In this document: positions 1 to 6,625 of the stretch, one piece after another | How the letters are laid out: each line of letters starts with the position of its first letter | How positions within the stretch are numbered: the stretch's first letter is position 1 | DNA from: a virus | Length of the DNA stretch: 64,000 bases | IMG/VR virus record: IMGVR_UViG_3300009506_000025 | Coordinates: 1-64,000 of that record | Reading direction: 5' to 3' (one strand) | Made by a program: the position numbers and the translations under genes | The notes under the pieces: model-generated | What the model was told of the DNA's origin: nothing | Database searches by the model: none | The model's input: the letters and a program-made list of their open reading frames with translations, nothing else

Positions 1-4
1 GCCG

Positions 5-748
5 TTGTGCGAGTGTGAGACGGAGGACGGGCGAAAGGTGTGGATGCCGAGGAAGCCTGGCATCCTGGAGGAGTCACCGCTGCCAGCAGGAAAACGGTTG
101 CCGTTGGAGGTGCAGTCGCTTGCCGAGTCTGGCATCAAGGTGATTCCCGAGGCGGAGTGGTCGGACGTTATCAGCGACCCGAACCGCACGCCTCCCAGGA
201 AGTACGTTAAGACAATATTCGATCAGAATGGATACGGTTCGTGTGCCTCGGAGTCTGTCACCGGCTCGATGGAGGCAAGACGCATTCAGGACGGGCAGGA
301 GCACGTCGTCCATAACCCACTGTTTATCTACCATACTGTTTCTGGCGGACGTGACCAGGGCAGCAGTTTGCCAGATAACATCGCCTTCATCCAAAAGTAC
401 GGATGTGCTTCCGAAGCAGTCTGGCCACGGTCCAAGGGATTCAAGGCAACCCCGAGCGATGCGGCCTACGAGGACGCCCTGTACTACCGCATGGCGGCGG
501 ACGGCGTGGTCGAGGTGAAGAACAAGCTGGAACTCGGCACGATGGTCTTGCTGGGCTACCCCGTGTACTTTGGCTATTCGGGGCACGCAATTTGGATGGC
601 AGACATTCTCTCGACCACTAAGGGAGTCTATTGCAACTCGTGGGGTAACTGGGGCGACGAGGGATTCGGCTCCATCTCGTTCAGTAGCGTCTACTACCAA
701 TATCGCTTGTTTGCCATGATCGCTGCTATCGACAAAGGGGGTGCGTGA
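5..748 (+). CDS. Papain-family (C1A) cysteine peptidase, probably cut at its 5' end
   Basis: The three catalytic elements of clan CA papain-like peptidases are visible. Gln74 and Cys80 lie in DQNGYGSC with the Gln six residues before the Cys, His194 in YSGHAIW, and Asn211 in NSWGNWGDEGFG. The frame is open to the window edge, and the only start is a TTG at base 5, so the true N-terminus probably lies upstream. The body is about the length of a mature C1A domain (~220 residues). It could mature a phage or surface protein, or act on host proteins; the sequence does not say which. Its stop overlaps the next ATG (TGATG), so the genes are coupled. Confidence 0.82.
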   Translation: MCECETEDGRKVWMPRKPGILEESPLPAGKRLPLEVQSLAESGIKVIPEAEWSDVISDPNRTPPRKYVKTIFDQNGYGSCASESVTGSMEARRIQDGQEHVVHNPLFIYHTVSGGRDQGSSLPDNIAFIQKYGCASEAVWPRSKGFKATPSDAAYEDALYYRMAADGVVEVKNKLELGTMVLLGYPVYFGYSGHAIWMADILSTTKGVYCNSWGNWGDEGFGSISFSSVYYQYRLFAMIAAIDKGGA

Positions 749-852
749 TGGCTGATGACCGAGGATGGTGGTGGATCTGCCGAGAGTGCGGAAAACTGAA
801 CACGCACCCCGACCCGGTGTTTTGCAAAAGCTGTGGAGCACCGAAGAGGTAA
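748..852 (+). CDS. 34-residue zinc-ribbon microprotein
   Basis: The ORF starts in the TGATG overlap with the peptidase gene. Two Cys pairs (WICREC near residue 11 and FCKSC near residue 26) form a minimal four-Cys zinc ribbon resembling the isolated rubredoxin-like or 'zinc-ribbon' domains common in phages. The gene is too short for most gene finders. The role is unknown; the CxxC pairs and tight coupling are the reasons to believe it. Confidence 0.55.
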   Translation: MADDRGWWWICRECGKLNTHPDPVFCKSCGAPKR

Positions 853-856
853 ATCA

Positions 857-1039
857 ATGACTTACTGGAGAGTCGAGGTACAACAGATGATAGGAACGTG
901 CTATCTTGTTGAGGCTGACTCAGAAGATGACGCTGAATCCTTGGTGGAGGATGCGGGTGAACCATTGTCTGCGAGTTTCGATGTTCTCAGTACAGAATAC
1001 GGTGACATTCGTATAATCGGCGTGGAGCCGAATGAATGA
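857..1039 (+). CDS. Hypothetical acidic protein, 60 aa
   Basis: The ORF starts four bases after the preceding stop. It is a small acidic protein (MTYWRVEVQQ start, many Asp/Glu around residues 20-35) with alternating hydrophobic residues that suggest a beta-alpha-beta fold. Its look (short first strand, acidic SEDDAESLVED helix, last strand IRIIGVEP) resembles small phage accessory proteins, but no family can be named. A 107-base gap follows it. Confidence 0.6.
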   Translation: MTYWRVEVQQMIGTCYLVEADSEDDAESLVEDAGEPLSASFDVLSTEYGDIRIIGVEPNE

Positions 1040-1146
1040 CCGCTGGTTACGGCCCAGCGGCCCAAGCCATTGCAGACCCCAAGCTGTAAGCAGGGGGAGA
1101 GTATAGTATGTTCCGTCTCGAAGTATAAAGCAAGAGGAGAAAATAG

Positions 1147-1569
1147 ATGCTTGAAACCATCCTACTTTCGCTAGCGTTGGGCGGCCCGCCCACCCCGCAC
1201 TTCGGCCCGCTGCCAGTCAAACTACCGACTCCGCACTTCGGCCCGCTGCCAGTGGTGAAGGTGGACCCGTTTGCTGAGGAGCCGCAGATTCACACAGGGA
1301 AGCCAACCGTAACGCCGAAGGTGGTCAATCACACTTCACACTCGCCGCACCTAGCAAACTGTGCCATGTGCTTAGGACAGCATCTCCGCAACGCCCACGG
1401 CGAGAGCAACGCCAAGCTCGATAATCTCGGCTATCAGAATTGGTGGACATATCATGCGAGTCTGCACAAGGGGGCGGCGTATGTGGCTCCGGTGCGTTCT
1501 TGCCCGACGTGCCAGGGGGGCAGTTGCCAGGTCGGCCCTTTGCGAAGGCTGTTTGGAGGATGGCGATGA
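1147..1569 (+). CDS. Secreted Cys/Pro-rich protein with a duplicated Pro-rich motif
   Basis: A clear Shine-Dalgarno sequence (AGAGGAG) lies 8-9 bases before the ATG. The protein is 140 aa. The N-terminal hydrophobic run (LETILLSLALGG) looks like a short signal peptide or anchor. It is followed by a perfect tandem duplication of TPHFGPLPV (about residues 16-35), also visible in the DNA. Further on are a CAMC pair near residue 95 and a CPTC pair near residue 119, a possible zinc or disulfide site, and a basic tail (PLRRLFGGWR). The 3689-3943 product has a similar basic, Pro/Arg-rich tail. Function unknown. Confidence 0.6.
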   Translation: MLETILLSLALGGPPTPHFGPLPVKLPTPHFGPLPVVKVDPFAEEPQIHTGKPTVTPKVVNHTSHSPHLANCAMCLGQHLRNAHGESNAKLDNLGYQNWWTYHASLHKGAAYVAPVRSCPTCQGGSCQVGPLRRLFGGWR

Positions 1570-1685
1570 AGCTCTGGGCAATCAAGATGCTCTTTCTCTG
1601 GCGGTGGCGACTGGGCTACTGGGAGTGGGATGGGTTCAGGGCTGCCTGGAGAACTAAGCGGGGGAAACAGTGGTCTACGCCGTGA
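1566..1685 (+). CDS. Trp-rich 39-residue peptide
   Basis: The ATGA overlaps the previous stop, so translation is coupled. The product (start MKLWAIKMLFLWRWRLG) is short, strongly aromatic and basic, with seven Trp, and could bind membranes or nucleic acid. It overlaps the GTG of the next gene by 16 bases. No family is recognised. The start overlap and the continuing coupling chain are the only support. Confidence 0.4.
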   Translation: MKLWAIKMLFLWRWRLGYWEWDGFRAAWRTKRGKQWSTP

Positions 1686-1924
1686 TAGTGATCGACACTG
1701 GCGCAATCCTCTATCTGGGAGATTCCGATGATGAGGCTGGCGAGAGACTTTCTCGTGGTAGCGTATGGGGTAGCGGCATTACTGAGGAGCAGGCTCTGGA
1801 GGACGCCCAAAGGCAGCGGACGGATGCACTCGTGATCGAAGGGGGCTACGAGGTCGCGGATCACCTTTGGAGGAAGATGGCTCTCTGTCACTGCGACGGC
1901 AAGAATCACCGCAGAAGGAGTTAG
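1670..1924 (+). CDS. Hypothetical protein, 84 aa
   Basis: A GTG start is used inside the end of the preceding ORF. The product begins with a beta-strand-rich stretch (VYAVIVIDTGAILYLGD), followed by an acidic helix and a C-terminal segment with Cys/His residues (ALCHCDGKNH). The first half looks like a small ferredoxin-like or Ig-like fold, but nothing can be named. The gene closes the first gene cluster; a noncoding gap of about 200 bases begins right after its stop. Confidence 0.5.
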   Translation: MVYAVIVIDTGAILYLGDSDDEAGERLSRGSVWGSGITEEQALEDAQRQRTDALVIEGGYEVADHLWRKMALCHCDGKNHRRRS

Positions 1925-1941
1925 TATTTGGCAAACCAAGA

Positions 1942-2017
1942 AGCACGGCCGGTGTCATACGGTGTAGCAGTAAACAGCCCTATACCGCTCAGTCGAAAGA
2001 CAGACACCGGCCGTGCT
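1942..2017 (+). ncRNA. Candidate structured RNA: 15-bp stem closing a three-way junction
   Basis: A perfect 15-bp inverted repeat (AGCACGGCCGGTGTC at 1942-1956, its complement at 2003-2017) encloses two further hairpins. The first is CGGTGTAG (1960-1967) with CTATACCG (1980-1987), 8 pairs including one G-U, with a 12-base loop. The second is GTC-GAAA-GAC (1992-2001), capped by a GNRA tetraloop. The three together fold as a compact three-way junction. It lies in a rare noncoding gap, just before a tRNA-like element. There is no strong U-run after the stem, so a plain terminator is less likely. It could instead be a recombination site. Confidence 0.45.
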
Positions 2018-2021
2018 ATTT

Positions 2022-2110
2022 GCGGCGGCGGCGTGGCGGGCACACGCGAAACACTACATGCCCAAGTCGGGAAGGCAATCCGACAGCAGGTTCGACTCCT
2101 GCCCGCCGCA
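2022..2110 (+). tRNA. tRNA-like element, type II-like but with an unclear anticodon arm
   Basis: The 3' half is canonical: T stem GCAGG (2086-2090), loop TTCGACT, CCTGC (2098-2102), then acceptor CCGCCGC (2103-2109) and discriminator A. A matching 5' acceptor strand GCGGCGG sits at 2025-2031 (also at 2022-2028). GTCGG/CCGAC (2066-2070 and 2080-2084) could be the long variable arm of a Leu/Ser/Tyr-type tRNA, and TGGCGG...ACGCG resembles a tRNA-Leu D arm. No 5-bp anticodon stem with a 7-base loop fits at 2049-2065, and no CCA is encoded. It may be a decayed tRNA, a tRNA mimic, or an attachment-site copy of a host tRNA 3' end. Confidence 0.4.
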
Positions 2111-2122
2111 CTGGAGGAAACT

Positions 2123-2338
2123 ATGACAACGACAGCAAGCAGACGTGAAATGGTAGACGCCGCCTATCGTGCGTTCATTGAAGGCACGTATGCTCGTCTA
2201 CTTGGAGAGAAGTTGAGCGGCTGCCCTTATGCCGCTCGCACCCATGCCGCTGACAGTTGGGAGCTAGGATGGTTGCGTGTAGACGATTTTCCGAACATGA
2301 GCGAGTGGGACGAGCACGTTTACCGCACTGGAGGATGA
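2123..2338 (+). CDS. Ribosome modulation factor / CrpP-like small protein
   Basis: The 71-residue ORF starts at an ATG preceded by GGAGG (2113-2117). A longer frame upstream reads through the RNA elements and is unlikely. The core follows the RMF/CrpP pattern of an alpha-helical segment with regularly spaced small residues, then SGCPY (about residues 34-38), about ten residues, and SWELGW (about 48-53). RMF binds the ribosome during stationary phase. Many phage and plasmid members of this superfamily have unknown partners. The acidic tail after the motif (DDFPNMSEWDE) is not typical of RMF. Confidence 0.6.
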   Translation: MTTTASRREMVDAAYRAFIEGTYARLLGEKLSGCPYAARTHAADSWELGWLRVDDFPNMSEWDEHVYRTGG

Positions 2339-2339
2339 G

Positions 2340-2525
2340 ATGATAAGACGCATGATAGCTACGGCGTGTGCCGGCATGTTACTGTTGGCCATCGTCGCCG
2401 GATTTCTTCTGATTCCGGTCATGCTGCTGTTCTGGCCGCTGGGATGGATTGTTGTGCGGTTCGACATCTTCGGCCTGGGTGATTTGGTTAGAGACACCAC
2501 CCCGATGTATAAGCACCTACAATGA
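2340..2525 (+). CDS. Small integral membrane protein
   Basis: The 61-residue product has a basic N-terminus (MIRRMIATA) and one long or two short hydrophobic segments (about residues 10-40, AGMLLLAIVAGFLLIPV then LLFWPLGWIVV), then a polar tail. It starts two bases after the previous stop with GGAGGATG just upstream. Size and topology would suit a holin-like or superinfection-exclusion peptide, but there is no direct evidence for either. Confidence 0.6.
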   Translation: MIRRMIATACAGMLLLAIVAGFLLIPVMLLFWPLGWIVVRFDIFGLGDLVRDTTPMYKHLQ

Positions 2526-2791
2526 TTGATGACGGACCCGATGCAATAGCGTCTGCACTGAGCACCTACGCAGATTCTCTGCTGTCTGGCGATGATGTGG
2601 ATCAGGTGCTCATGGAGCTTGCGGAGTACGTGATTGGACTAGTGAAGAAGCGGGAGATTGAGTGGGAGATTACGTTTCCTTTGAAGGCATATATCTCGGA
2701 GCAATTACTGTGCGATTGCTACGACGACTACGGGGAGCAACGCCTAGAGTTTCCTTGCGAGTGGTGCAAGATGGTGAAGGAGTGGAAATGA
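2522..2791 (+). CDS. Hypothetical acidic helical protein with a C-terminal Cys cluster
   Basis: The ATGA overlaps the previous stop. The 89-residue product is mainly acidic and helical. Near its end it has CDCYDDYGE followed by CEWC, four cysteines spaced like a zinc ribbon. The next gene begins with the same kind of motif. No family recognised. Confidence 0.6.
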   Translation: MIDDGPDAIASALSTYADSLLSGDDVDQVLMELAEYVIGLVKKREIEWEITFPLKAYISEQLLCDCYDDYGEQRLEFPCEWCKMVKEWK

Positions 2792-3030
2792 CCGAGCCCA
2801 ACTGCCCGTTCTGTGGGGCGGAGTTTAGCCATTACACGGCCAACGGCTCAGGCACTCGTGTATGGAAGTGTGCGACGTGGGACAATGCCAGTAAAGGTCT
2901 CCCGCCCGAGCAGAGCATTACCTGCAAGCTGCGAAGTCTGGAGGCCGAGAACGAACGACTGCGGAAGGCGCTGAAGGCGATGGGGCCGCTGGCGAGCCCG
3001 ACGTGGCCGCGTGAAGAAGGAGAACGATGA
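2788..3030 (+). CDS. Zinc-finger plus coiled-coil protein, 80 aa
   Basis: I placed the start at the ATG overlapping the previous stop (ATGA). A longer frame from 2662 runs inside the previous gene. The N-terminus has CPFCGAEF, then a second Cys near WKCATW and a third near ITCKL, a likely zinc-binding module. It is followed by a leucine-zipper-like helix (RSLEAENERLRKALKAM). This 'Zn-finger then heptads' layout is common in small phage regulators and adaptors. Function unknown. Confidence 0.6.
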   Translation: MTEPNCPFCGAEFSHYTANGSGTRVWKCATWDNASKGLPPEQSITCKLRSLEAENERLRKALKAMGPLASPTWPREEGER

Positions 3031-3086
3031 TCGATGAACCAGAGAGAAGACGGACGAAATAGCGGTTTCACTAATTGGAGGACGAG

Positions 3087-3329
3087 ATGAGTGAGTCAGA
3101 GCTATACCCCAATGTTCAAGCGTTAGCTCAAGGGTGTGTGAGTGGGCGTTTGAGTGAGTGGCCAGAACTGAGGCATGAAGCAGAGCGGCTGTTGAAGCAC
3201 TGCCAAATACTTGGGGCGGAGAACGATCGGCTGAAGGCGAAGAACGATCGGCTGAAGGCGAAGGTTGGCGAACTGAGGGAACGCCTGGGGCAGGCACTGA
3301 GATGTACCGGCCTGCACTTGCCGGGATAG
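3087..3329 (+). CDS. Coiled-coil protein with tandem NDRLKAK repeats
   Basis: GGAGG precedes the ATG by six bases, which favours this start over a TTG at 3075. The 80-residue product is almost wholly helical. A 7-residue heptad (NDRLKAK) is repeated in tandem at about residues 47-60. The DNA repeat (GAACGATCGGCTGAAGGCGA, two copies at 3221 and 3242) is identical, so it is a recent duplication. It resembles its neighbours 2788-3030 and 3349-3585 in being a short coiled coil. Confidence 0.6.
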   Translation: MSESELYPNVQALAQGCVSGRLSEWPELRHEAERLLKHCQILGAENDRLKAKNDRLKAKVGELRERLGQALRCTGLHLPG

Positions 3330-3348
3330 CCGCGCAAAGGAGGATGAG

Positions 3349-3585
3349 ATGGCTGACAAGCCGAGTAAGATTCTGCCGGACATGGGCGAGATCGACAAGC
3401 TGGTGGCGATGCTCCAGGATGCGGTATCCCAGTTCAACAAGACACGGGAGCAGTTGGAGCGGGCGCTGTACACGGTCCAGACTATGCTCGACCGCCTGGC
3501 GGCGATGGATGAGTTGAGGGCCTCGATTCAGCCACAGGGGCCGATAGAGGTGGTTGTTCCGCTCAAGTCTCAGTTACCCCGATAG
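3349..3585 (+). CDS. Coiled-coil protein, 78 aa
   Basis: GGAGG lies 7 bases before the ATG. Residues 12-55 form one amphipathic helix (MGEIDKLVAMLQDAVSQF...), followed by a short beta-prone tail (GPIEVVVPLK). Small helical proteins of this shape are often phage structural adaptors or chaperones, but this is only a resemblance. Confidence 0.6.
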   Translation: MADKPSKILPDMGEIDKLVAMLQDAVSQFNKTREQLERALYTVQTMLDRLAAMDELRASIQPQGPIEVVVPLKSQLPR

Positions 3586-3688
3586 TGGGGTACTTCTCCG
3601 GCTTCTCAGGAAAGTCGTCTGGACACCCCCCCTATCTGCCGGTAAAGTGAGCATTGATATCCACTCCCCGAGAAACGGAGAACCTCGG

Positions 3689-3943
3689 ATGAATGCTCTA
3701 GTTCTTCTGGCCGCCCTCTCGGCCGCCCCCTGCGAAGGCCCTCAGTGTGCCGTGTGTGACGCTCCGGCACTCCAGGGGTCGGAAACTAGCTGCCAGGCCG
3801 ACCGGCTCCCGGCGAGGCTCCTGCGGCCTCTCAGGGCCGTTCCATCGCGGGTGCTGGCCCGTCAACCGGTAAGATCGATGATTCAGCGCCGTCCTCTGCG
3901 GGGCCTGGTCCGCAGGATTCCTAGATGCCGCCGCTGCGGCTAA
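3689..3943 (+). CDS. Secreted Cys- and Arg-rich small protein
   Basis: An 84-residue ORF opens with a signal-peptide-like segment (MNALVLLAALSAAP), then Cys-containing EGPQCAVCDAP, and ends in a strongly basic Pro/Arg tail with RCRRCG. The tail resembles the end of the 1147-1569 product, so the two may be one small family. In 3780-3943 all three forward frames are largely open, so the reading frame of the second half is not certain. A frameshift into the following ORF would give a coiled-coil protein instead. Confidence 0.45.
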   Translation: MNALVLLAALSAAPCEGPQCAVCDAPALQGSETSCQADRLPARLLRPLRAVPSRVLARQPVRSMIQRRPLRGLVRRIPRCRRCG

Positions 3944-3950
3944 TGCCACC

Positions 3951-4118
3951 GTGGAGGGCAAGGATGTTCCCCCACACCTGCCTGCCGTGCCGCCAGCCAT
4001 CCTGGATCTCCTGGCCAGGGTCCAGCGTCTTGAGGCTAGGATCGCGAGACTCGAATCCCGCAAGCTGAAGAGGCCAACGAAACGAAGTCCCAGGGAGGCT
4101 CTGGGGGGGAAAGAGTGA
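3951..4118 (+). CDS. Short coiled-coil ORF, start uncertain
   Basis: The frame is open from about 3876 to the stop at 4118 but has no ATG. The first usable codon is a GTG at 3951. The 55-residue product contains a convincing heptad helix (ILDLLARVQRLEARIARLES) and a basic tail. It could be a separate gene, or the downstream part of 3689-3943 reached by a +1 frameshift, since the two frames overlap over about 70 bases. Its stop overlaps the GTG of the next gene (GTGA). Confidence 0.4.
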   Translation: MEGKDVPPHLPAVPPAILDLLARVQRLEARIARLESRKLKRPTKRSPREALGGKE

Positions 4119-4441
4119 AACCGATCCACCTGGTCGTCATGCTTCTCAGCGCGGGAGGCATAGCCTTCGGGGAATCCTTCGCTCAGGTTACACCTCCTGA
4201 CGGCCTCGATCCTTGGCTCAAAGCGGGTGTGGCTGTCGTCTCTCTCGCGGCTCTTATCTGGGTCGTGCAGCATCTCCTTCGTTACACGATTCCAGAGCAA
4301 CAGAGGACGTTTCAACAAACCATGGACAAGATCTGTGAGAAATCGGAGCGGATTGACCTCCAGAACCGAGAGGCCCTCCACGAGATAACCGACAAGTGTG
4401 CCCAGACCCAACAGCGTTGGCTTGACCGTGCCAAGGAGTAG
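4115..4441 (+). CDS. Membrane protein with cytoplasmic coiled coil, holin-like
   Basis: The product is 108 aa. It has a signal-like first hydrophobic segment (residues 5-22, LVVMLLSAGGIAFG), a second transmembrane segment at about 35-52 (AGVAVVSLAALIWVVQHLL), then a charged helical domain to the end. Size, two membrane segments and a charged tail fit a class II holin or a spanin-like protein. The GTG start overlaps the previous stop. No endolysin is recognisable nearby, so the lysis role is only a suggestion; an appendage-secretion or anchoring role is equally possible. Confidence 0.55.
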   Translation: MKPIHLVVMLLSAGGIAFGESFAQVTPPDGLDPWLKAGVAVVSLAALIWVVQHLLRYTIPEQQRTFQQTMDKICEKSERIDLQNREALHEITDKCAQTQQRWLDRAKE

Positions 4442-4444
4442 AAG

Positions 4445-6535
4445 ATGAAGCGGTTCTTTTTGCTTGCAGTTTTCTGCCTGACGGCGACAAGCGTCTCCGG
4501 GGCTGACCCGAGTTCGGGCGATCACCCTGAACGTGTGTTTTGGGTTGTTTCCAGCGATGTTCCAGAGTACGCGCGCCGCCCAGGGCCAAACGTGTGGCTC
4601 TGCGATCTTAAAGCAGATGATGTTCAGGTCCAGGCGGCGATCGACGCGGCTGAAGCTGTTGGATCTGGGGCCATGCCCGCTGAGGTACATTTTTCGAGCG
4701 GAAGGTATTCGTTCACGACGCCAATCTACGATGGCTACGCTTCTGGAGTCCCCGAGGGGACAGCGGGATGCTCTCTCATAGGCCACGGTTTCGTTCAGAT
4801 CGGTTGGGCTGGCGCCACACAGACTACCGACAAATTCCTAATCAACGTAGCCCCCTCTGATAGCCAACAGTACGGGCTGAGGATTGAAGGATTCAAGCTG
4901 TGGAGCAACGGTAAGATCAATGGAATGTTCATGCAGAATTGCGTGCGTGCTAGGGTCAGAGACATACTGTTTCTCGCCCCGCTCTCGATGGGCCTAGTGA
5001 CAAATGATTCCTGGACAGGCACCTATGACAATCTGCTTTTCACCTACGCAAAGGGACAAGCGATTGTTGCTATTGGTGCTAATGTGACCAGCTTTCGCAA
5101 TATATCGCTAGACTCTAACTGCGTGGACACAAACGTCCCATACCTTCGGGCCTACACGATGGATTCCAGCATCGTGAACGACTACCGGCTGCTGGAGACT
5201 GTCAGTGCAACCGGTGGAGAAACTGGAGTAGTCGTCGGGTGGAGCGACACGGTGCTATATGTCGCGCATGATGTAGACGACGACTTTGATGACGGAGATA
5301 GCGTGACGGGTGCTACGAGCAGTTTCTCTGAGACCGTGGACAACGACGCCAGCGAAACCCGAAACTGCGAAGCGGCCATATACATCCGCGGAGGAACCAC
5401 GGACATCAGTATGCTTAATTGGGAGCAATGCGACTTCAGCACAACCCATGATTGCCCGTTGCTCTTGGCGGAAGGAAGCAATGCCTCAATCAGAAACTTA
5501 CGGTTCGAGGTTGGCGCAACGTCGTCGGCGAATCGCCGTCTAACCTCGACTTGGGTGAACATTAGGAACATGCAGAATGCGGTGATTGAGAACGTGAAGG
5601 GCGCTGGAAACGGGGCACAGTTGGTAGAGTCGGTGAGCAACCTTGGTGGGGGGAGCAAGCAGGTAGACGGGATCTCGTCTACTCAATACGCCAGGCTCAA
5701 TGTAGGTGACATCATATACCTCTGGGAGGTCGATGGGAGCGACGATGATTTCACTGATGGACCGTACACCATTGCCTCCAAGGACGGTGCGGGGGTCGAT
5801 GCCTATCAGGTTACACTGGAGACAGATCCCGGCGGAACTGACGACAGAGACGGTGGCTCGTTCGCCTACCTTCTGAGTTTGGCAGATCGAGACAGCCCCG
5901 TAGATCTGATCAAATTGGAGAATGCGGATGGAGTTACTGTTCACAATCCCTGGGGTTATGGGTTCGGCAATAGCATAGTCAACATAGGTTCCGACTGTGA
6001 CCGCACAGTAGTAGTAAAGCCGTTTGAGCAGATGGTGGATACTTACCAGACCTACAGTGCCGAGTCTGGCTGGCTGTACCATTGCAAGCCAAGACAGATC
6101 GTGCTAAATGCTGGCACTCATACTACCATCATCAACCCCCAGACATTCAATGCCATAGTCGACCCCGGTGGCAACGCGCTAGTTTATGCTGGCAGCAACT
6201 ATGACGACGGGGACTTGTCGCAAGAGAACCAGAAGATCGGATTTGATGGGATTCAACTGGCTAGTGCGTCGCCGCTGGCCATAGGCACGGCATTTGGGCC
6301 ACACTACAGAATCTACCTGACTGGCAGCACTACACCGATTGCATCGATTACAGGCGGTTACTTGGGGCAGGTGATTACCCTGATTTCCTACGGGGCGTCT
6401 ATCACGTTGACCGATTCAGCCACGCTGAACGTGGGCGCTGGGGACTATGCAATACCACAGTATGGAGCTATCCAACTGATCTGCAACAATGCGGCTGGAA
6501 CTAGCTGGGAGGCTGTAGGAGTCAATGGGTTGTAG
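4445..6535 (+). CDS. Secreted right-handed beta-helix protein (tailspike / pectate-lyase-like)
   Basis: The product is 696 aa with a good signal peptide (MKRFFLLAVFCLTATSVSGA). The following domain contains DDVQVQAAIDAAEA, the start typical of pectate-lyase-superfamily beta-helix proteins (as in phage tailspikes and polysaccharide depolymerases). Repeated short strands with Asn/Asp turns follow (FRNISLDSN, IRGGTTDISMLNWEQ, VNIRNMQNAVIENV). The end (about 620-696) is a beta-rich cap. Catalytic residues cannot be assigned by eye. A signal peptide on a tailspike-like protein is unusual and would suggest export from the infected cell rather than, or as well as, virion assembly. Confidence 0.75.
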   Translation: MKRFFLLAVFCLTATSVSGADPSSGDHPERVFWVVSSDVPEYARRPGPNVWLCDLKADDVQVQAAIDAAEAVGSGAMPAEVHFSSGRYSFTTPIYDGYASGVPEGTAGCSLIGHGFVQIGWAGATQTTDKFLINVAPSDSQQYGLRIEGFKLWSNGKINGMFMQNCVRARVRDILFLAPLSMGLVTNDSWTGTYDNLLFTYAKGQAIVAIGANVTSFRNISLDSNCVDTNVPYLRAYTMDSSIVNDYRLLETVSATGGETGVVVGWSDTVLYVAHDVDDDFDDGDSVTGATSSFSETVDNDASETRNCEAAIYIRGGTTDISMLNWEQCDFSTTHDCPLLLAEGSNASIRNLRFEVGATSSANRRLTSTWVNIRNMQNAVIENVKGAGNGAQLVESVSNLGGGSKQVDGISSTQYARLNVGDIIYLWEVDGSDDDFTDGPYTIASKDGAGVDAYQVTLETDPGGTDDRDGGSFAYLLSLADRDSPVDLIKLENADGVTVHNPWGYGFGNSIVNIGSDCDRTVVVKPFEQMVDTYQTYSAESGWLYHCKPRQIVLNAGTHTTIINPQTFNAIVDPGGNALVYAGSNYDDGDLSQENQKIGFDGIQLASASPLAIGTAFGPHYRIYLTGSTTPIASITGGYLGQVITLISYGASITLTDSATLNVGAGDYAIPQYGAIQLICNNAAGTSWEAVGVNGL

Positions 6536-6619
6536 ATGGCAAAGTTACTCGACTGGCTCACCGTTCTAGTTCTGCTCCTGGCGATTGGATGTGTATGGTT
6601 CCTCCTATTTCGAGGTTGA
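6536..6619 (+). CDS. 27-residue transmembrane peptide
   Basis: The ATG lies one base beyond the previous stop. The peptide (start MAKLLDWLTVLVLLLAIG) has one transmembrane helix and almost nothing else. It is too short for most gene callers. Position between two coding genes, a good start and a clean membrane helix are the support. Confidence 0.45.
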   Translation: MAKLLDWLTVLVLLLAIGCVWFLLFRG

Positions 6620-6625
6620 CGATGA

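Noticed and set aside
74-841. 255-residue minus-strand ORF at the window start
   Set aside because: It lies antisense to the papain gene, which has full catalytic motifs. It has no domain pattern.
3027-3062. 11-residue ORF after 2788-3030
   Set aside because: Starts in an ATGA overlap but is too short to support alone; the following gene has its own SD.
4040-4060. T-loop-like GACTCGAATCCCGC resembling a tRNA 3' half
   Set aside because: It lies inside the coiled-coil frame; no acceptor or anticodon partner is found around it.
3698-4786. 362-residue minus-strand ORF
   Set aside because: Antisense to the holin-like and beta-helix genes, which carry signal peptides and clear SD sequences. Arg/Ser-rich composition is typical of a shadow frame.
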